This document shows positions 1 through 4,792 of a stretch of DNA of 5,053 bases, piece by piece. Numbering within the stretch: position 1 is the first letter of the stretch; every line of letters begins with the position of its first letter. Origin of the DNA: Cellvibrionaceae bacterium (lineage in GTDB: Bacteria; Pseudomonadota; Gammaproteobacteria; Pseudomonadales; Cellvibrionaceae). The notes under the pieces were generated by a model. The model saw only the letters and a list, made by a program, of their open reading frames with translations, had not been told where the DNA came from and searched no databases. The stretch spans positions 1 through 5,053 of the forward strand of contig JALUYN010000706.1 in NCBI GenBank assembly GCA_027012915.1, in the 5' to 3' direction. Both the position numbers and the translations under genes were made by a program.

Positions 1-35
1 GTACTGTGGGTATTACACTGCGTAAGTCCTTCTAA
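1..35 (+). CDS. 3' end of a probable outer-membrane beta-barrel protein (partial)
   Basis: Only the last ten complete codons are inside the window. Read from base 3, they give TVGITLRKSF followed by TAA at 33-35. The alternation of hydrophobic residues (V, I, L) ending in a terminal phenylalanine is the known C-terminal signature of outer-membrane beta-barrels, such as TonB-dependent receptors, recognised by the BAM machinery. The stop lies just upstream of an intrinsic terminator, as expected for a gene end. Two other frames are also open for a short way: frame 1 to a TAG at 46-48, and frame 2 to a TAA at 23-25. The frame choice therefore rests on the barrel-like ending and is tentative. The exact family cannot be told from ten residues. 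Confidence 0.45.
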   Translation, partial: TVGITLRKSF

Positions 36-57
36 GTTTTACTATTAGGGCATATCT

Positions 58-84
58 AAGGGCGCTTCGGCGCCCTTTCTTTTG
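58..84 (+). terminator. Intrinsic terminator with TTCG tetraloop
   Basis: AAGGGCGC (58-65) pairs with GCGCCCTT (70-77) around the very stable loop TTCG (66-69). A T-rich tail, TTTCTTTT, runs through 77-84. This is a textbook Rho-independent terminator for the gene ending at about 35. It ends only about 18 bases before the lysE-family start codon, so that gene would need a promoter overlapping this region or read-through. I see no convincing -35/-10 pair for it. Confidence 0.88.
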
Positions 85-102
85 AGAGTAAGTTGATAGT
101 TT

Positions 103-705
103 ATGAGTGTTGTTGAATGGCTAACACTGGCTGGCCTGTGCTGGTTAGGTGCGGCAAGCCCGGGCCCCAGTCTGGCAGTTGTTGTTGATCAAACCGTTAA
201 AGGTGGAAGGGCGCAGGGAGTCTATACCGCAATCGCCCACGGCGCCGGTGTCGGTAGCTACGCATTGCTGGCCGCGTTGGGATTGGCTCTGGCGTTGCAG
301 AATATGCCGGTACTTTTCGACGGGCTGCGCTGGTTGGACGCTCTGTTTTTGTTGTACCTGGCGTATAAGTCGATTACCGCACCGACGGACTTTAATCGTG
401 GAGAATCCGATGTCTCGGTAAAAGAGGGGGTGGTCACCGGCTTCTTGACTGCGTTTCTGAATCCCAAGTTGGCAATCTTCTTTCTCGCAGTTTACACCCA
501 GTTTATCGATGTGGATTCGGTGCTTGCCCAAAAGTTGGGTATGGCAGCGGTTTCAGCTGGTGTCGATGCTCTGTGGTATGTCGCGGTTGCTATGATGGTG
601 TCGCATCCAGCGGTAATTACCCGCTTGGAACACAGTGCCGGCGTAATCAATAAAGTATTTGGTGTGCTGTTGGTTGTAGTGGCTGCACGCGTAGTATTGG
701 GATAG
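103..705 (+). CDS. LysE/RhtB-family amino-acid exporter
   Basis: This 200-residue inner-membrane protein belongs by sequence to the LysE/RhtB translocator family, whose members export amino acids or related metabolites. The signature is SPGPSLAVV at residues 19-27, within the first helix. A second family block is GFLTAFLNPKLAIFF at 113-127. About six hydrophobic segments are visible, near 1-27, 41-66, 70-91, 111-133, 147-167 and 181-199. Length and architecture are normal for the family (about 200 residues, six helices). The ATG at 103 is chosen because the PGP motif must lie near the N-terminus. Its ribosome site is weak, with a GAGAG about 14 bases upstream. The gene stands alone after a terminator and converges on smpB. 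The substrate cannot be predicted from sequence, so no rhtB, rhtC or argO symbol is given. Confidence 0.9.
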   Translation: MSVVEWLTLAGLCWLGAASPGPSLAVVVDQTVKGGRAQGVYTAIAHGAGVGSYALLAALGLALALQNMPVLFDGLRWLDALFLLYLAYKSITAPTDFNRGESDVSVKEGVVTGFLTAFLNPKLAIFFLAVYTQFIDVDSVLAQKLGMAAVSAGVDALWYVAVAMMVSHPAVITRLEHSAGVINKVFGVLLVVVAARVVLG

Positions 706-708
706 TGC

Positions 709-739
709 GTAGGTCGGCTAGAGCACAGCGATAGCCGAC
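709..739 (+). repeat. REP-like palindrome with GTAG head
   Basis: A GTAG tetranucleotide (709-712) is followed at once by GTCGGCTA (713-720), an 11-base loop (721-731) and the exact inverted repeat TAGCCGAC (732-739). GTAG next to a palindrome is the known layout of REP sequences mobilised by RAYT (TnpA-REP) transposases. The location, between the converging ends of the lysE-family gene and smpB, is typical for REPs. No T-run follows the stem on either strand, so intrinsic termination is unlikely, but the hairpin could protect 3' ends. No transposase gene is present here. Confidence 0.65.
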
Positions 740-761
740 GTACACTTTAACGTAGAGATTG

Positions 762-1238
762 TCAGAGCTGTTTTTGGAAGAGTCTCTGCTTTTCGCGGTT
801 CCAGTCCCGCTGCTTCTCAGTTTCGCGCTTGTCGTGCATTTTCTTACCCTTGGCCAAGGCAATTTCGGCTTTGACCAAATGCCCCTTCCAATAAAGGGAG
901 GTACACACGCAGGTATAGTCTTTTTGATCCACTGCCTGCTGCAGTTTGGCAATTTCCTTGCGCTTCAGTAACAGCTTGCGAGGGCGGTTGGGCTCGATGA
1001 CAAAATGTGTGGACACGGTATTCAAAGGGCTGATCTGGGCGTTTAGCAACCAGGCTTCACCATTCTTGATATGCACATAGGTATCGACGATCTGAACTTT
1101 GCCTTCGCGCAAACTCTTAACTTCCCAGCCTTTCAATGCCAAACCCGCTTCAGTCTTGTCCGTCAGGTGATAGTCGAAGCGCGCCTTCTTGTTCTGGGCG
1201 ATATTGTTGCTGGGTGTCTTTGGTTTTTTCTTGGCCAT
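762..1238 (-). CDS. smpB: SsrA-binding protein SmpB (trans-translation)
   Basis: SmpB binds tmRNA (SsrA) and delivers it to ribosomes stalled on broken mRNAs, so that the nascent chain is tagged for degradation. The 158-residue product has the family blocks in order: NKKARFDY (16-23), [18 protein letters not shown] (30-47), [16 protein letters not shown] (76-91), [10 protein letters not shown] (114-123), and the basic tail [18 protein letters not shown] (129-146), which is disordered until it enters the mRNA channel. The start MAKKKPK at 1238 matches the family N-terminus; a longer reading frame reaches 1289 but adds unrelated residues. No clear ribosome-binding site precedes the ATG. A promoter candidate lies just upstream. 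The tmRNA gene is not visible in the window. Confidence 0.97.
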   Translation of the reverse strand: MAKKKPKTPSNNIAQNKKARFDYHLTDKTEAGLALKGWEVKSLREGKVQIVDTYVHIKNGEAWLLNAQISPLNTVSTHFVIEPNRPRKLLLKRKEIAKLQQAVDQKDYTCVCTSLYWKGHLVKAEIALAKGKKMHDKRETEKQRDWNREKQRLFQKQL

Positions 1239-1253
1239 TATCGGTGCTACTGT

Positions 1254-1287
1254 GGAGAAAGCGGGGATTATAAACCGGGCTCCCCGC
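1254..1287 (-). terminator. Probable terminator of the transporter gene
   Basis: GCGGGGA and TCCCCGC (1261-1267 and 1281-1287) form a perfect 7-bp GC-rich stem with a 13-base loop. Read on the minus strand, the stem is followed by TTTCTCC (1260-1254), a short and imperfect T-tract. It lies 28 bases beyond the transporter stop codon, where a terminator is expected. The weak T-tract and large loop make it a moderate candidate. A small hairpin, CCTAT-GAG-ATAGG (1292-1304), sits between it and the stop. Confidence 0.45.
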
Positions 1288-1295
1288 ATTGCCTA
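1267..1295 (-). promoter_or_regulatory. Candidate smpB promoter
   Basis: On the minus strand TAGGCA (1290-1295, four of six matches to TTGACA) is followed after exactly 17 bases by a perfect TATAAT (1267-1272). Transcription would start near 1260, leaving a leader of about 22 bases before the smpB ATG. The -10 lies mainly in the loop of the hairpin described at 1254-1287, so promoter and terminator share sequence. The call is by eye only. Confidence 0.5.
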
Positions 1296-1314
1296 TGAGA
1301 TAGGTGTCTATGAT

Positions 1315-2733
1315 CTAAATAAGGCTGCTACCAAAGAATTTCAACAGTACGGTGTTGATAAACACAAACAGAAGCATCAGTGGGATCAGGGTTTCCAACG
1401 ACAGGTTAACATAGCGCTCTAGAAGAGATCCCTTGTAGTTCGGCGCTCCAATCTCCAGTTCCTTGTCCATATTGGCTTTCTTCCAACGAAAGCTCACCAA
1501 CATGCAGATCATAAAACCGTTCAGGGGAAGAATGGTGTCGTAGAAAACGTCGATAACAAAATCAAAAAACGACTTGTTGGCGCCGCCGTAACTGGTGAAA
1601 TTGGTGAAAAACTCGACCATGCCGAAGGAAACGGCACAAGCGATGGACACCAATATCATGCTAAATCCCACTTCGCTAAGAGCGCGGTTACGCGATACTT
1701 GCTTCTGATCCATAACGCCGGACACAGGTACTTCGATAATAGATACCAAGGACGTGAGAGCCGCAAAAAACACCAGCAAGAAAAACACGCTAGCGACAAT
1801 GCTCGCGCCTGTGTAGCCGATTGAGGCCTGCATGGCGAGGAAAATTTTGGGCAGGAAGGTGAAAATCAGTGATACGGAGGAGTTGGAAAGTTCGTCGGGA
1901 TTGATGTCGGGATTGAATGAAAAAATGGCCGGTAGAATCATTAGGCCTGCGGTAAAGGCGATGCCTGTATCGGCAAGCGCCACCATTTTGCTGGATTGGG
2001 GGATGCTGGCCTGTTTGTCCATATAGGAGCCGTAAGTAATCAAAATACCCATGCCCAGCGATAAAGAGAAGAAAGCTTGCCCCATGGCGCCATTGATAAC
2101 TTGTGGAGTGATCTTGCTAATGTCGGGAATCAGGTAGAACTTAACACCAAGCATGGCATGATCACGAGTCAGTACAAATATCACCAGGCCTATCAGCATT
2201 ACAAACAGTGCCGGCATCAGAATCTTGGCTGCTTTCTCAATACCTTCTTTGACACCGCCTTTTAGGATGTAGCCCACCAGAGCGTAGATAATTGCAAGGT
2301 ATATAAAGATGGTGGTGCTGCTGATGAAATTGGAGAAGTAGTCGGGTTGTGCCAATTGCTCCAAACCACCGCTCACAGAAACCGTCAGGTAGGCCAGAAT
2401 CCACAGAGTCAGAACGGAATAGAAAACGGCGATCATGTACGGGGTGATCAATGCAAGCCAGCCACCGATAGGCCAGAATTTGCTGCCGGGGGCCAGGGTT
2501 TGGTACGTGCCCAGGGGGTTTCTGCGTGAATGACGTCCAGCGGAAATCTCAGCGAGCATAACAGGCAGGCAGAACAGTACGACAAATACCGCGTACATCA
2601 ACAGGAATGCCGCCCCTCCATTTTTAGCGGCATTAACGGGGAATCCTACGAGGTTGCCGATACCGACGGCCGAGCCGGCGGCGGCCAGGATAAAGCCAAT
2701 GCGTGATCCAAATTGTTCGCGAGATGATGCCAT
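1315..2733 (-). CDS. Sodium-dependent transporter of the NSS/SNF family (LeuT-like)
   Basis: This 472-residue inner-membrane protein belongs to the neurotransmitter:sodium symporter family, which takes up amino acids or amines using the sodium gradient. AAAGSAVGIGNLVGFP (17-32) is the unwound helix-1 motif. G20, A22, V23 and N27 fall at the LeuT numbers for the sodium ligands. GQAFFSLSLGMGILITYGSY (218-237) matches LeuT helix 6, and LTSLVSI (326-332) matches helix 8, with T327 and S328 as sodium ligands. Y105 aligns with LeuT Y108. I count eleven helices, ending near 441-466, so the twelfth is absent, as in many bacterial members. The start at 2733 gives the usual MASSREQFGSRIGF opening; a longer frame runs to 2922 but overlaps ratA and is not family-like. 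The gene sits between smpB and ratA and is divergent from ratA. Its substrate is unknown. Confidence 0.93.
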   Translation of the reverse strand: MASSREQFGSRIGFILAAAGSAVGIGNLVGFPVNAAKNGGAAFLLMYAVFVVLFCLPVMLAEISAGRHSRRNPLGTYQTLAPGSKFWPIGGWLALITPYMIAVFYSVLTLWILAYLTVSVSGGLEQLAQPDYFSNFISSTTIFIYLAIIYALVGYILKGGVKEGIEKAAKILMPALFVMLIGLVIFVLTRDHAMLGVKFYLIPDISKITPQVINGAMGQAFFSLSLGMGILITYGSYMDKQASIPQSSKMVALADTGIAFTAGLMILPAIFSFNPDINPDELSNSSVSLIFTFLPKIFLAMQASIGYTGASIVASVFFLLVFFAALTSLVSIIEVPVSGVMDQKQVSRNRALSEVGFSMILVSIACAVSFGMVEFFTNFTSYGGANKSFFDFVIDVFYDTILPLNGFMICMLVSFRWKKANMDKELEIGAPNYKGSLLERYVNLSLETLIPLMLLFVFINTVLLKFFGSSLI

Positions 2734-2737
2734 TCTT

Positions 2738-2743
2738 ATTATA
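2738..2743 (-). promoter_or_regulatory. Candidate -10 element of the transporter gene, very close to the ATG
   Basis: A perfect TATAAT on the minus strand ends only four bases before the transporter ATG at 2733. At the usual 16-18 base spacing there is no good -35 (TTTTGG or ATTTTG). If used, it would give a leaderless or near-leaderless mRNA. This would fit the absence of a visible Shine-Dalgarno sequence, but it could also be chance in an AT-rich patch. Confidence 0.3.
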
Positions 2744-2803
2744 TCCGACAGTTGAGATGCCAAAATTCTAGCAAGAATGCCAGTCCGTGTCTTTTGGTGG
2801 CGG

Positions 2804-2832
2804 TTGGCTTGCCCTGCTTGAAACTCTACAAT
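2804..2832 (+). promoter_or_regulatory. Candidate ratA-rnfH promoter
   Basis: TTGGCT (2804-2809, four of six) and TACAAT (2827-2832, five of six) are separated by exactly 17 bases in the divergent gap upstream of ratA. The predicted start of transcription near 2839 would coincide with the end of the strong Shine-Dalgarno-like AGGAGGG (2833-2839). If so, that site would be mostly missing from the mRNA, so either this promoter or that ribosome site is not the real one. Confidence 0.4.
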
Positions 2833-2850
2833 AGGAGGGTGTAGAACAAT

Positions 2851-3306
2851 TTGCAGCAACAGCTGAGCGGTACATTGAAACGTATAGAAAGAAGCGCCCT
2901 GGTAACCTACTCCGACCGTCATATGTTTGATTTGGTGAACGATATTGAAGCCTATCCGAATTTTATGAATGGCTGCGTTGGTGCACAGGTACTAGAGCGA
3001 ACTGATGAAGAGGTTATTGCCCGGCTTGATCTGAGCCGGATGGGGTTTCGTCACAGCTTTACTACTCGCAATCGCCTTGAGGCTCCCGCGCTTATGACCA
3101 TGGAGTTGGTGGAGGGGCCGTTTGTAAATTTGCTGGGCGAATGGACGTTTAAGGCGTTGTCTCCCAGCGCTAGCAAGGTGGGCTTTGCGGTGGAGTTTGA
3201 GCTCGACAATAAACTGGTGTCAGGAGCTGTGGGCAAGGTTTTTGAGCAGGTGGCCAATGAAATGGTCGACGGAATTTGTAATCGGGCTCGACACCTATAC
3301 CGCTAG
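2851..3306 (+). CDS. ratA: RatA-family START/Coq10-like protein
   Basis: The product, about 151 residues, is a small SRPBCC/START-fold protein. Matching blocks are RIERSALVTYSDRHMFDLVN (11-30), DIEAYPNFMNGC (31-42), FTTRNRLEAP (70-79), MELVEGPFVNLLGEW (84-98) and VGKVFEQVANEMVDGICNRA (128-147). E. coli RatA was reported as a toxin blocking 70S assembly, while its relative Coq10 binds ubiquinone, so the toxin label is family lore and not shown here. The start is uncertain. TTG at 2851 follows AGGAGGG with 11 bases between. TTG at 2875 (residue 9) would give M-KRIERSALV, which aligns directly with the E. coli N-terminus. An in-frame TAG at 2842 rules out an earlier start. It is followed after 41 bases by rnfH and is divergent from the transporter. 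Confidence 0.92.
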   Translation: MQQQLSGTLKRIERSALVTYSDRHMFDLVNDIEAYPNFMNGCVGAQVLERTDEEVIARLDLSRMGFRHSFTTRNRLEAPALMTMELVEGPFVNLLGEWTFKALSPSASKVGFAVEFELDNKLVSGAVGKVFEQVANEMVDGICNRARHLYR

Positions 3307-3347
3307 TTGGCGTAGGTTTGAGGTCGGGGCGTGGAGTAATAGCGATT

Positions 3348-3662
3348 ATGTCAGACATTGAAATGATCAACGTGGAAGTGGCTTATGCCCTGCCGGAAAA
3401 GCAGAAGATCATAGAGTTATTGGTTAAGCCAGGCACTACAGCGACGGAAGCTGTGCGTCGCTCGGGTATTATTAAGGAATTTCCGGAAATTGATCTGGAG
3501 ACGGCAAAGTTGGGTGTTTTTGGGCAGGCTTTGGGAACCAAAGGGCTGGCAAAGGCGCCAGAATATGAAATGCAGCCGGGTGATCGCGTGGAAATCTATC
3601 GCCCGCTTAAGGCAGATCCTAAAGAAGCCAGGCGTCGCCGGGCGGCAAAGGCGGCTTCCTAG
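3348..3662 (+). CDS. rnfH: RnfH/RatB family protein (UPF0125), ubiquitin-like fold
   Basis: The product is 104 residues, from an ATG at 3348 with GGAG (3333-3336) 11 bases upstream. Family blocks are MINVEVAYALPEKQ (6-19), LGVFGQAL (55-62) and PGDRVEIYRPLKADPKEARR (78-97), followed by a basic alanine-rich tail. The family has a small beta-grasp fold and is called RnfH because members occur beside rnf electron-transport genes. In E. coli it is RatB, the partner of RatA, but an antitoxin role has not been established. Its biochemical function is not known. Placement directly after ratA, with a 41-base gap and no terminator, suggests co-transcription. A start at 3318 is possible but adds ten residues unlike the family. 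Confidence 0.93.
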   Translation: MSDIEMINVEVAYALPEKQKIIELLVKPGTTATEAVRRSGIIKEFPEIDLETAKLGVFGQALGTKGLAKAPEYEMQPGDRVEIYRPLKADPKEARRRRAAKAAS

Positions 3663-3679
3663 TCCAAATCCAGAGTGGA

Positions 3680-3714
3680 TTGAGCGATAACTCCAAGTGG
3701 CAGTTGTTGCTCAA
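3680..3714 (+). other. 13-bp hairpin in the rnfH-bamE convergent gap
   Basis: TTGAGCGATAACT (3680-3692) pairs with AGTTGTTGCTCAA (3702-3714) around the nine-base loop CCAAGTGGC (3693-3701). Eleven pairs are Watson-Crick. The other two are G-U wobbles that exist only in plus-strand RNA, so the structure fits the 3' end of the ratA-rnfH transcript better than that of bamE. There is no T-run after it, so it is not a classical intrinsic terminator. A smaller hairpin, AATCC/GGATT (3667-3681), overlaps its left arm by two bases. Confidence 0.5.
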
Positions 3715-3739
3715 CCCAATACGGATGATATCAAGAGCG

Positions 3740-4096
3740 TTACTCAGCGGGGCCCTGAGCGGCGCTTGGAATATAGTCCCCGCTGAAGCTTTCCAGCTTG
3801 TCATCTTTAAAGAAGATGCTGACTTTCTCCTTGGTCTCGGTGCCATCAGCCAGTTTCATGCTAAAAAAGTAATCCCAGCGATTTGGATTGAAAGTGTCTT
3901 GAATCAGGGGGTTGCCCATGATGTAACGGACCTGGCGCTTGGTCATTCCAGGCTTCAGGTCATCGATCATGTCCTGAGTAATGATATTACCCTGTTGGAT
4001 ATTGATTTTATAAACCCCGGGAAATTTGAAGTATTGGCAACCGGCCAGCATGGCTACTGCGGCAAGAACGGTCAGGTGTTTCAGGGCTTTTTGCAT
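3740..4096 (-). CDS. bamE: BamE (SmpA/OmlA) lipoprotein of the outer-membrane assembly complex
   Basis: BamE is a small lipoprotein of the BAM complex that folds beta-barrel proteins into the outer membrane. The 118-residue precursor starts MQKALKHL, with a hydrophobic stretch (9-19) and the lipobox LAGC, giving lipidated C20 after signal peptidase II cleavage. The SmpA/OmlA domain follows: [10 protein letters not shown] (28-37), [18 protein letters not shown] (47-64), [10 protein letters not shown] (69-78) and the final strand region [14 protein letters not shown] (91-104). Length is close to E. coli BamE (113). The ATG at 4096 is chosen because it places the signal peptide at the N-terminus; a longer frame to 4189 adds a non-signal leader. 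Q21 after the cysteine is not the inner-membrane retention aspartate, which fits sorting to the outer membrane. It is divergent from fur. Confidence 0.96.
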   Translation of the reverse strand: MQKALKHLTVLAAVAMLAGCQYFKFPGVYKINIQQGNIITQDMIDDLKPGMTKRQVRYIMGNPLIQDTFNPNRWDYFFSMKLADGTETKEKVSIFFKDDKLESFSGDYIPSAAQGPAE

Positions 4097-4128
4097 CTCA
4101 GGGGTTCCACAAACGAAAGTGAATGGGG

Positions 4129-4158
4129 ATAATACCTGAAGTTTATTCTCACTGAGAA
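4129..4158 (-). promoter_or_regulatory. Candidate bamE promoter in the bamE-fur divergent gap
   Basis: On the minus strand TTCTCA (4153-4158, four of six) and TATTAT (4129-4134, five of six) are 18 bases apart and lie about 30 bases upstream of the bamE ATG. The same AT-rich patch read on the plus strand gives GATAAT (4128-4133) with a weak TCCACA (4106-4111) 16 bases upstream, a possible fur promoter. The two divergent promoters may therefore overlap. Both calls are by eye. Confidence 0.4.
4146..4158. promoter_or_regulatory. Perfect 6-1-6 palindrome, possible operator
   Basis: TTCTCA-C-TGAGAA is an exact inverted repeat around C4152, in the bamE-fur divergent gap. It overlaps the candidate bamE -35 and lies downstream of the possible fur -10. 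It does not match the Fur box (GATAATGATAATCATTATC) and I cannot assign it to a regulator. One such palindrome could arise by chance in 120 bases. Confidence 0.3.
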
Positions 4159-4216
4159 GTACGGAGTGGGTTTTTGTTGAAATCCACAAAATTTATCGGG
4201 AAATCAAGGCGGTAGC

Positions 4217-4624
4217 ATGTCGGTTGAAAACCAGGAGCTCAGGAAGGCGGGTCTGAAAGTTACCTTGCCGCGCGTAAAAATATTGCAGATGCTGGAGAGC
4301 AGCGTGCAGCGTCATCTCAGTGCTGAAGACGTGTATAAGCAGCTTTTGGAGGCGGGTGAAGATGTGGGCTTGGCCACTGTTTACCGCGTGTTGACCCAGT
4401 TTGAATCAGCAGGGTTGGTAGTGCGACACAACTTTGATGGTGGGCACTCGGTATTTGAGCTGGAGCGCGGCGATCACCACGACCATATGGTGTGTGTTGA
4501 GACTGGCAAAGTCATCGAGTTTCACAATGAAGAAATTGAGAAGCTGCAGCAGGCCATTGCCGAAGAGGCTGGCTACGAGCTGACCGACCACAGTCTGGTG
4601 TTGTACGTCCGCCCCAAAGAGTGA
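4217..4624 (+). CDS. fur: Ferric uptake regulator Fur
   Basis: Fur represses iron-uptake genes when loaded with Fe(II). The 135-residue protein has the winged-helix part with recognition helix GLATVYRVLTQFESAGLV (51-68), then the metal-binding dimer part with HHDHMVCVETGKVIEF (87-102). The metal ligands keep E. coli numbering: H33, E81, H88 and H90 for one site, and H87, D89, E108 and H125 for the other. The structural CxxC zinc site is incomplete: C93 is present but the position of C96 is T96, and there is no C-terminal cysteine. P. aeruginosa Fur also lacks this pair, so the protein is probably functional. ATG 4217 follows a weak AAGGCGG. The gene is divergent from bamE and ends 24 bases before a strong terminator. 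No clear Fur box is seen upstream, so autoregulation is not supported. Confidence 0.97.
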   Translation: MSVENQELRKAGLKVTLPRVKILQMLESSVQRHLSAEDVYKQLLEAGEDVGLATVYRVLTQFESAGLVVRHNFDGGHSVFELERGDHHDHMVCVETGKVIEFHNEEIEKLQQAIAEEAGYELTDHSLVLYVRPKE

Positions 4625-4648
4625 TTCTGCGTTAGTTTAGAGTTATGT

Positions 4649-4676
4649 AAAAGCCCGCTCAATTGCGGGCTTTTTT
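4649..4676 (+). terminator. Strong intrinsic terminator of fur
   Basis: AAAAGCCCGC (4649-4658) pairs perfectly with GCGGGCTTTT (4665-4674) around the loop TCAATT (4659-4664). The core is GC-rich and the T-run spans 4671-4676. Because the arms begin with A's it could also work for transcripts from recN on the other strand. Confidence 0.95.
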
Positions 4677-4693
4677 ATGTACAGGATGTACGG
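4677..4693 (+). repeat. 17-bp direct repeat, copy 1
   Basis: ATGTACAGGATGTACGG is identical to 4776-4792, 99 bases downstream. It contains the inverted repeat GTAC-AGGAT-GTAC (4679-4691), a 4-bp stem. It starts directly at the end of the fur terminator T-run. Confidence 0.85.
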
Positions 4694-4775
4694 TATGTCG
4701 CGAGAGGCAGGACGCCGGACCGATTTTTGCTCCTGCAAAATCGGCATACACTGCATCCATGCAGATATAGCGACG

Positions 4776-4792
4776 ATGTACAGGATGTACGG
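4776..4792 (+). repeat. 17-bp direct repeat, copy 2
   Basis: Exact copy of 4677-4693, opening the second repeat unit. It is followed almost at once by hairpin A of unit 2 (4793-4819). In copy 1 a 25-base longer spacer intervenes. Confidence 0.85.

Noticed and set aside
145..531. 128-codon minus-strand frame inside the LysE-family gene
   Set aside because: It is a shadow of the strongly supported membrane protein, rich in Q, R and C without domain features.
706..761. tmRNA (ssrA) gene beside smpB
   Set aside because: The gap is only 56 bases and has no tRNA-like ends or tag reading frame.
2734..2922. N-terminal extension of the transporter by 63 residues
   Set aside because: It overlaps the ratA start and contains no family-like sequence. 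The family opening MASSREQFGSRIGF begins at 2733.
2851..3662. RatA-RnfH as an active toxin-antitoxin module
   Set aside because: Gene order fits the ratAB label, but both belong to widespread housekeeping families (Coq10/START and UPF0125). Nothing in the sequence shows toxin-antitoxin behaviour.
3680..4132. 150-codon plus-strand frame over bamE
   Set aside because: It is antisense to a clear BamE lipoprotein and has no recognisable domain.
4128..4146. Possible Fur box upstream of fur
   Set aside because: Only the first hexamer GATAAT matches. Over 19 bases I count about eight matches, no better than expected for AT-rich sequence.
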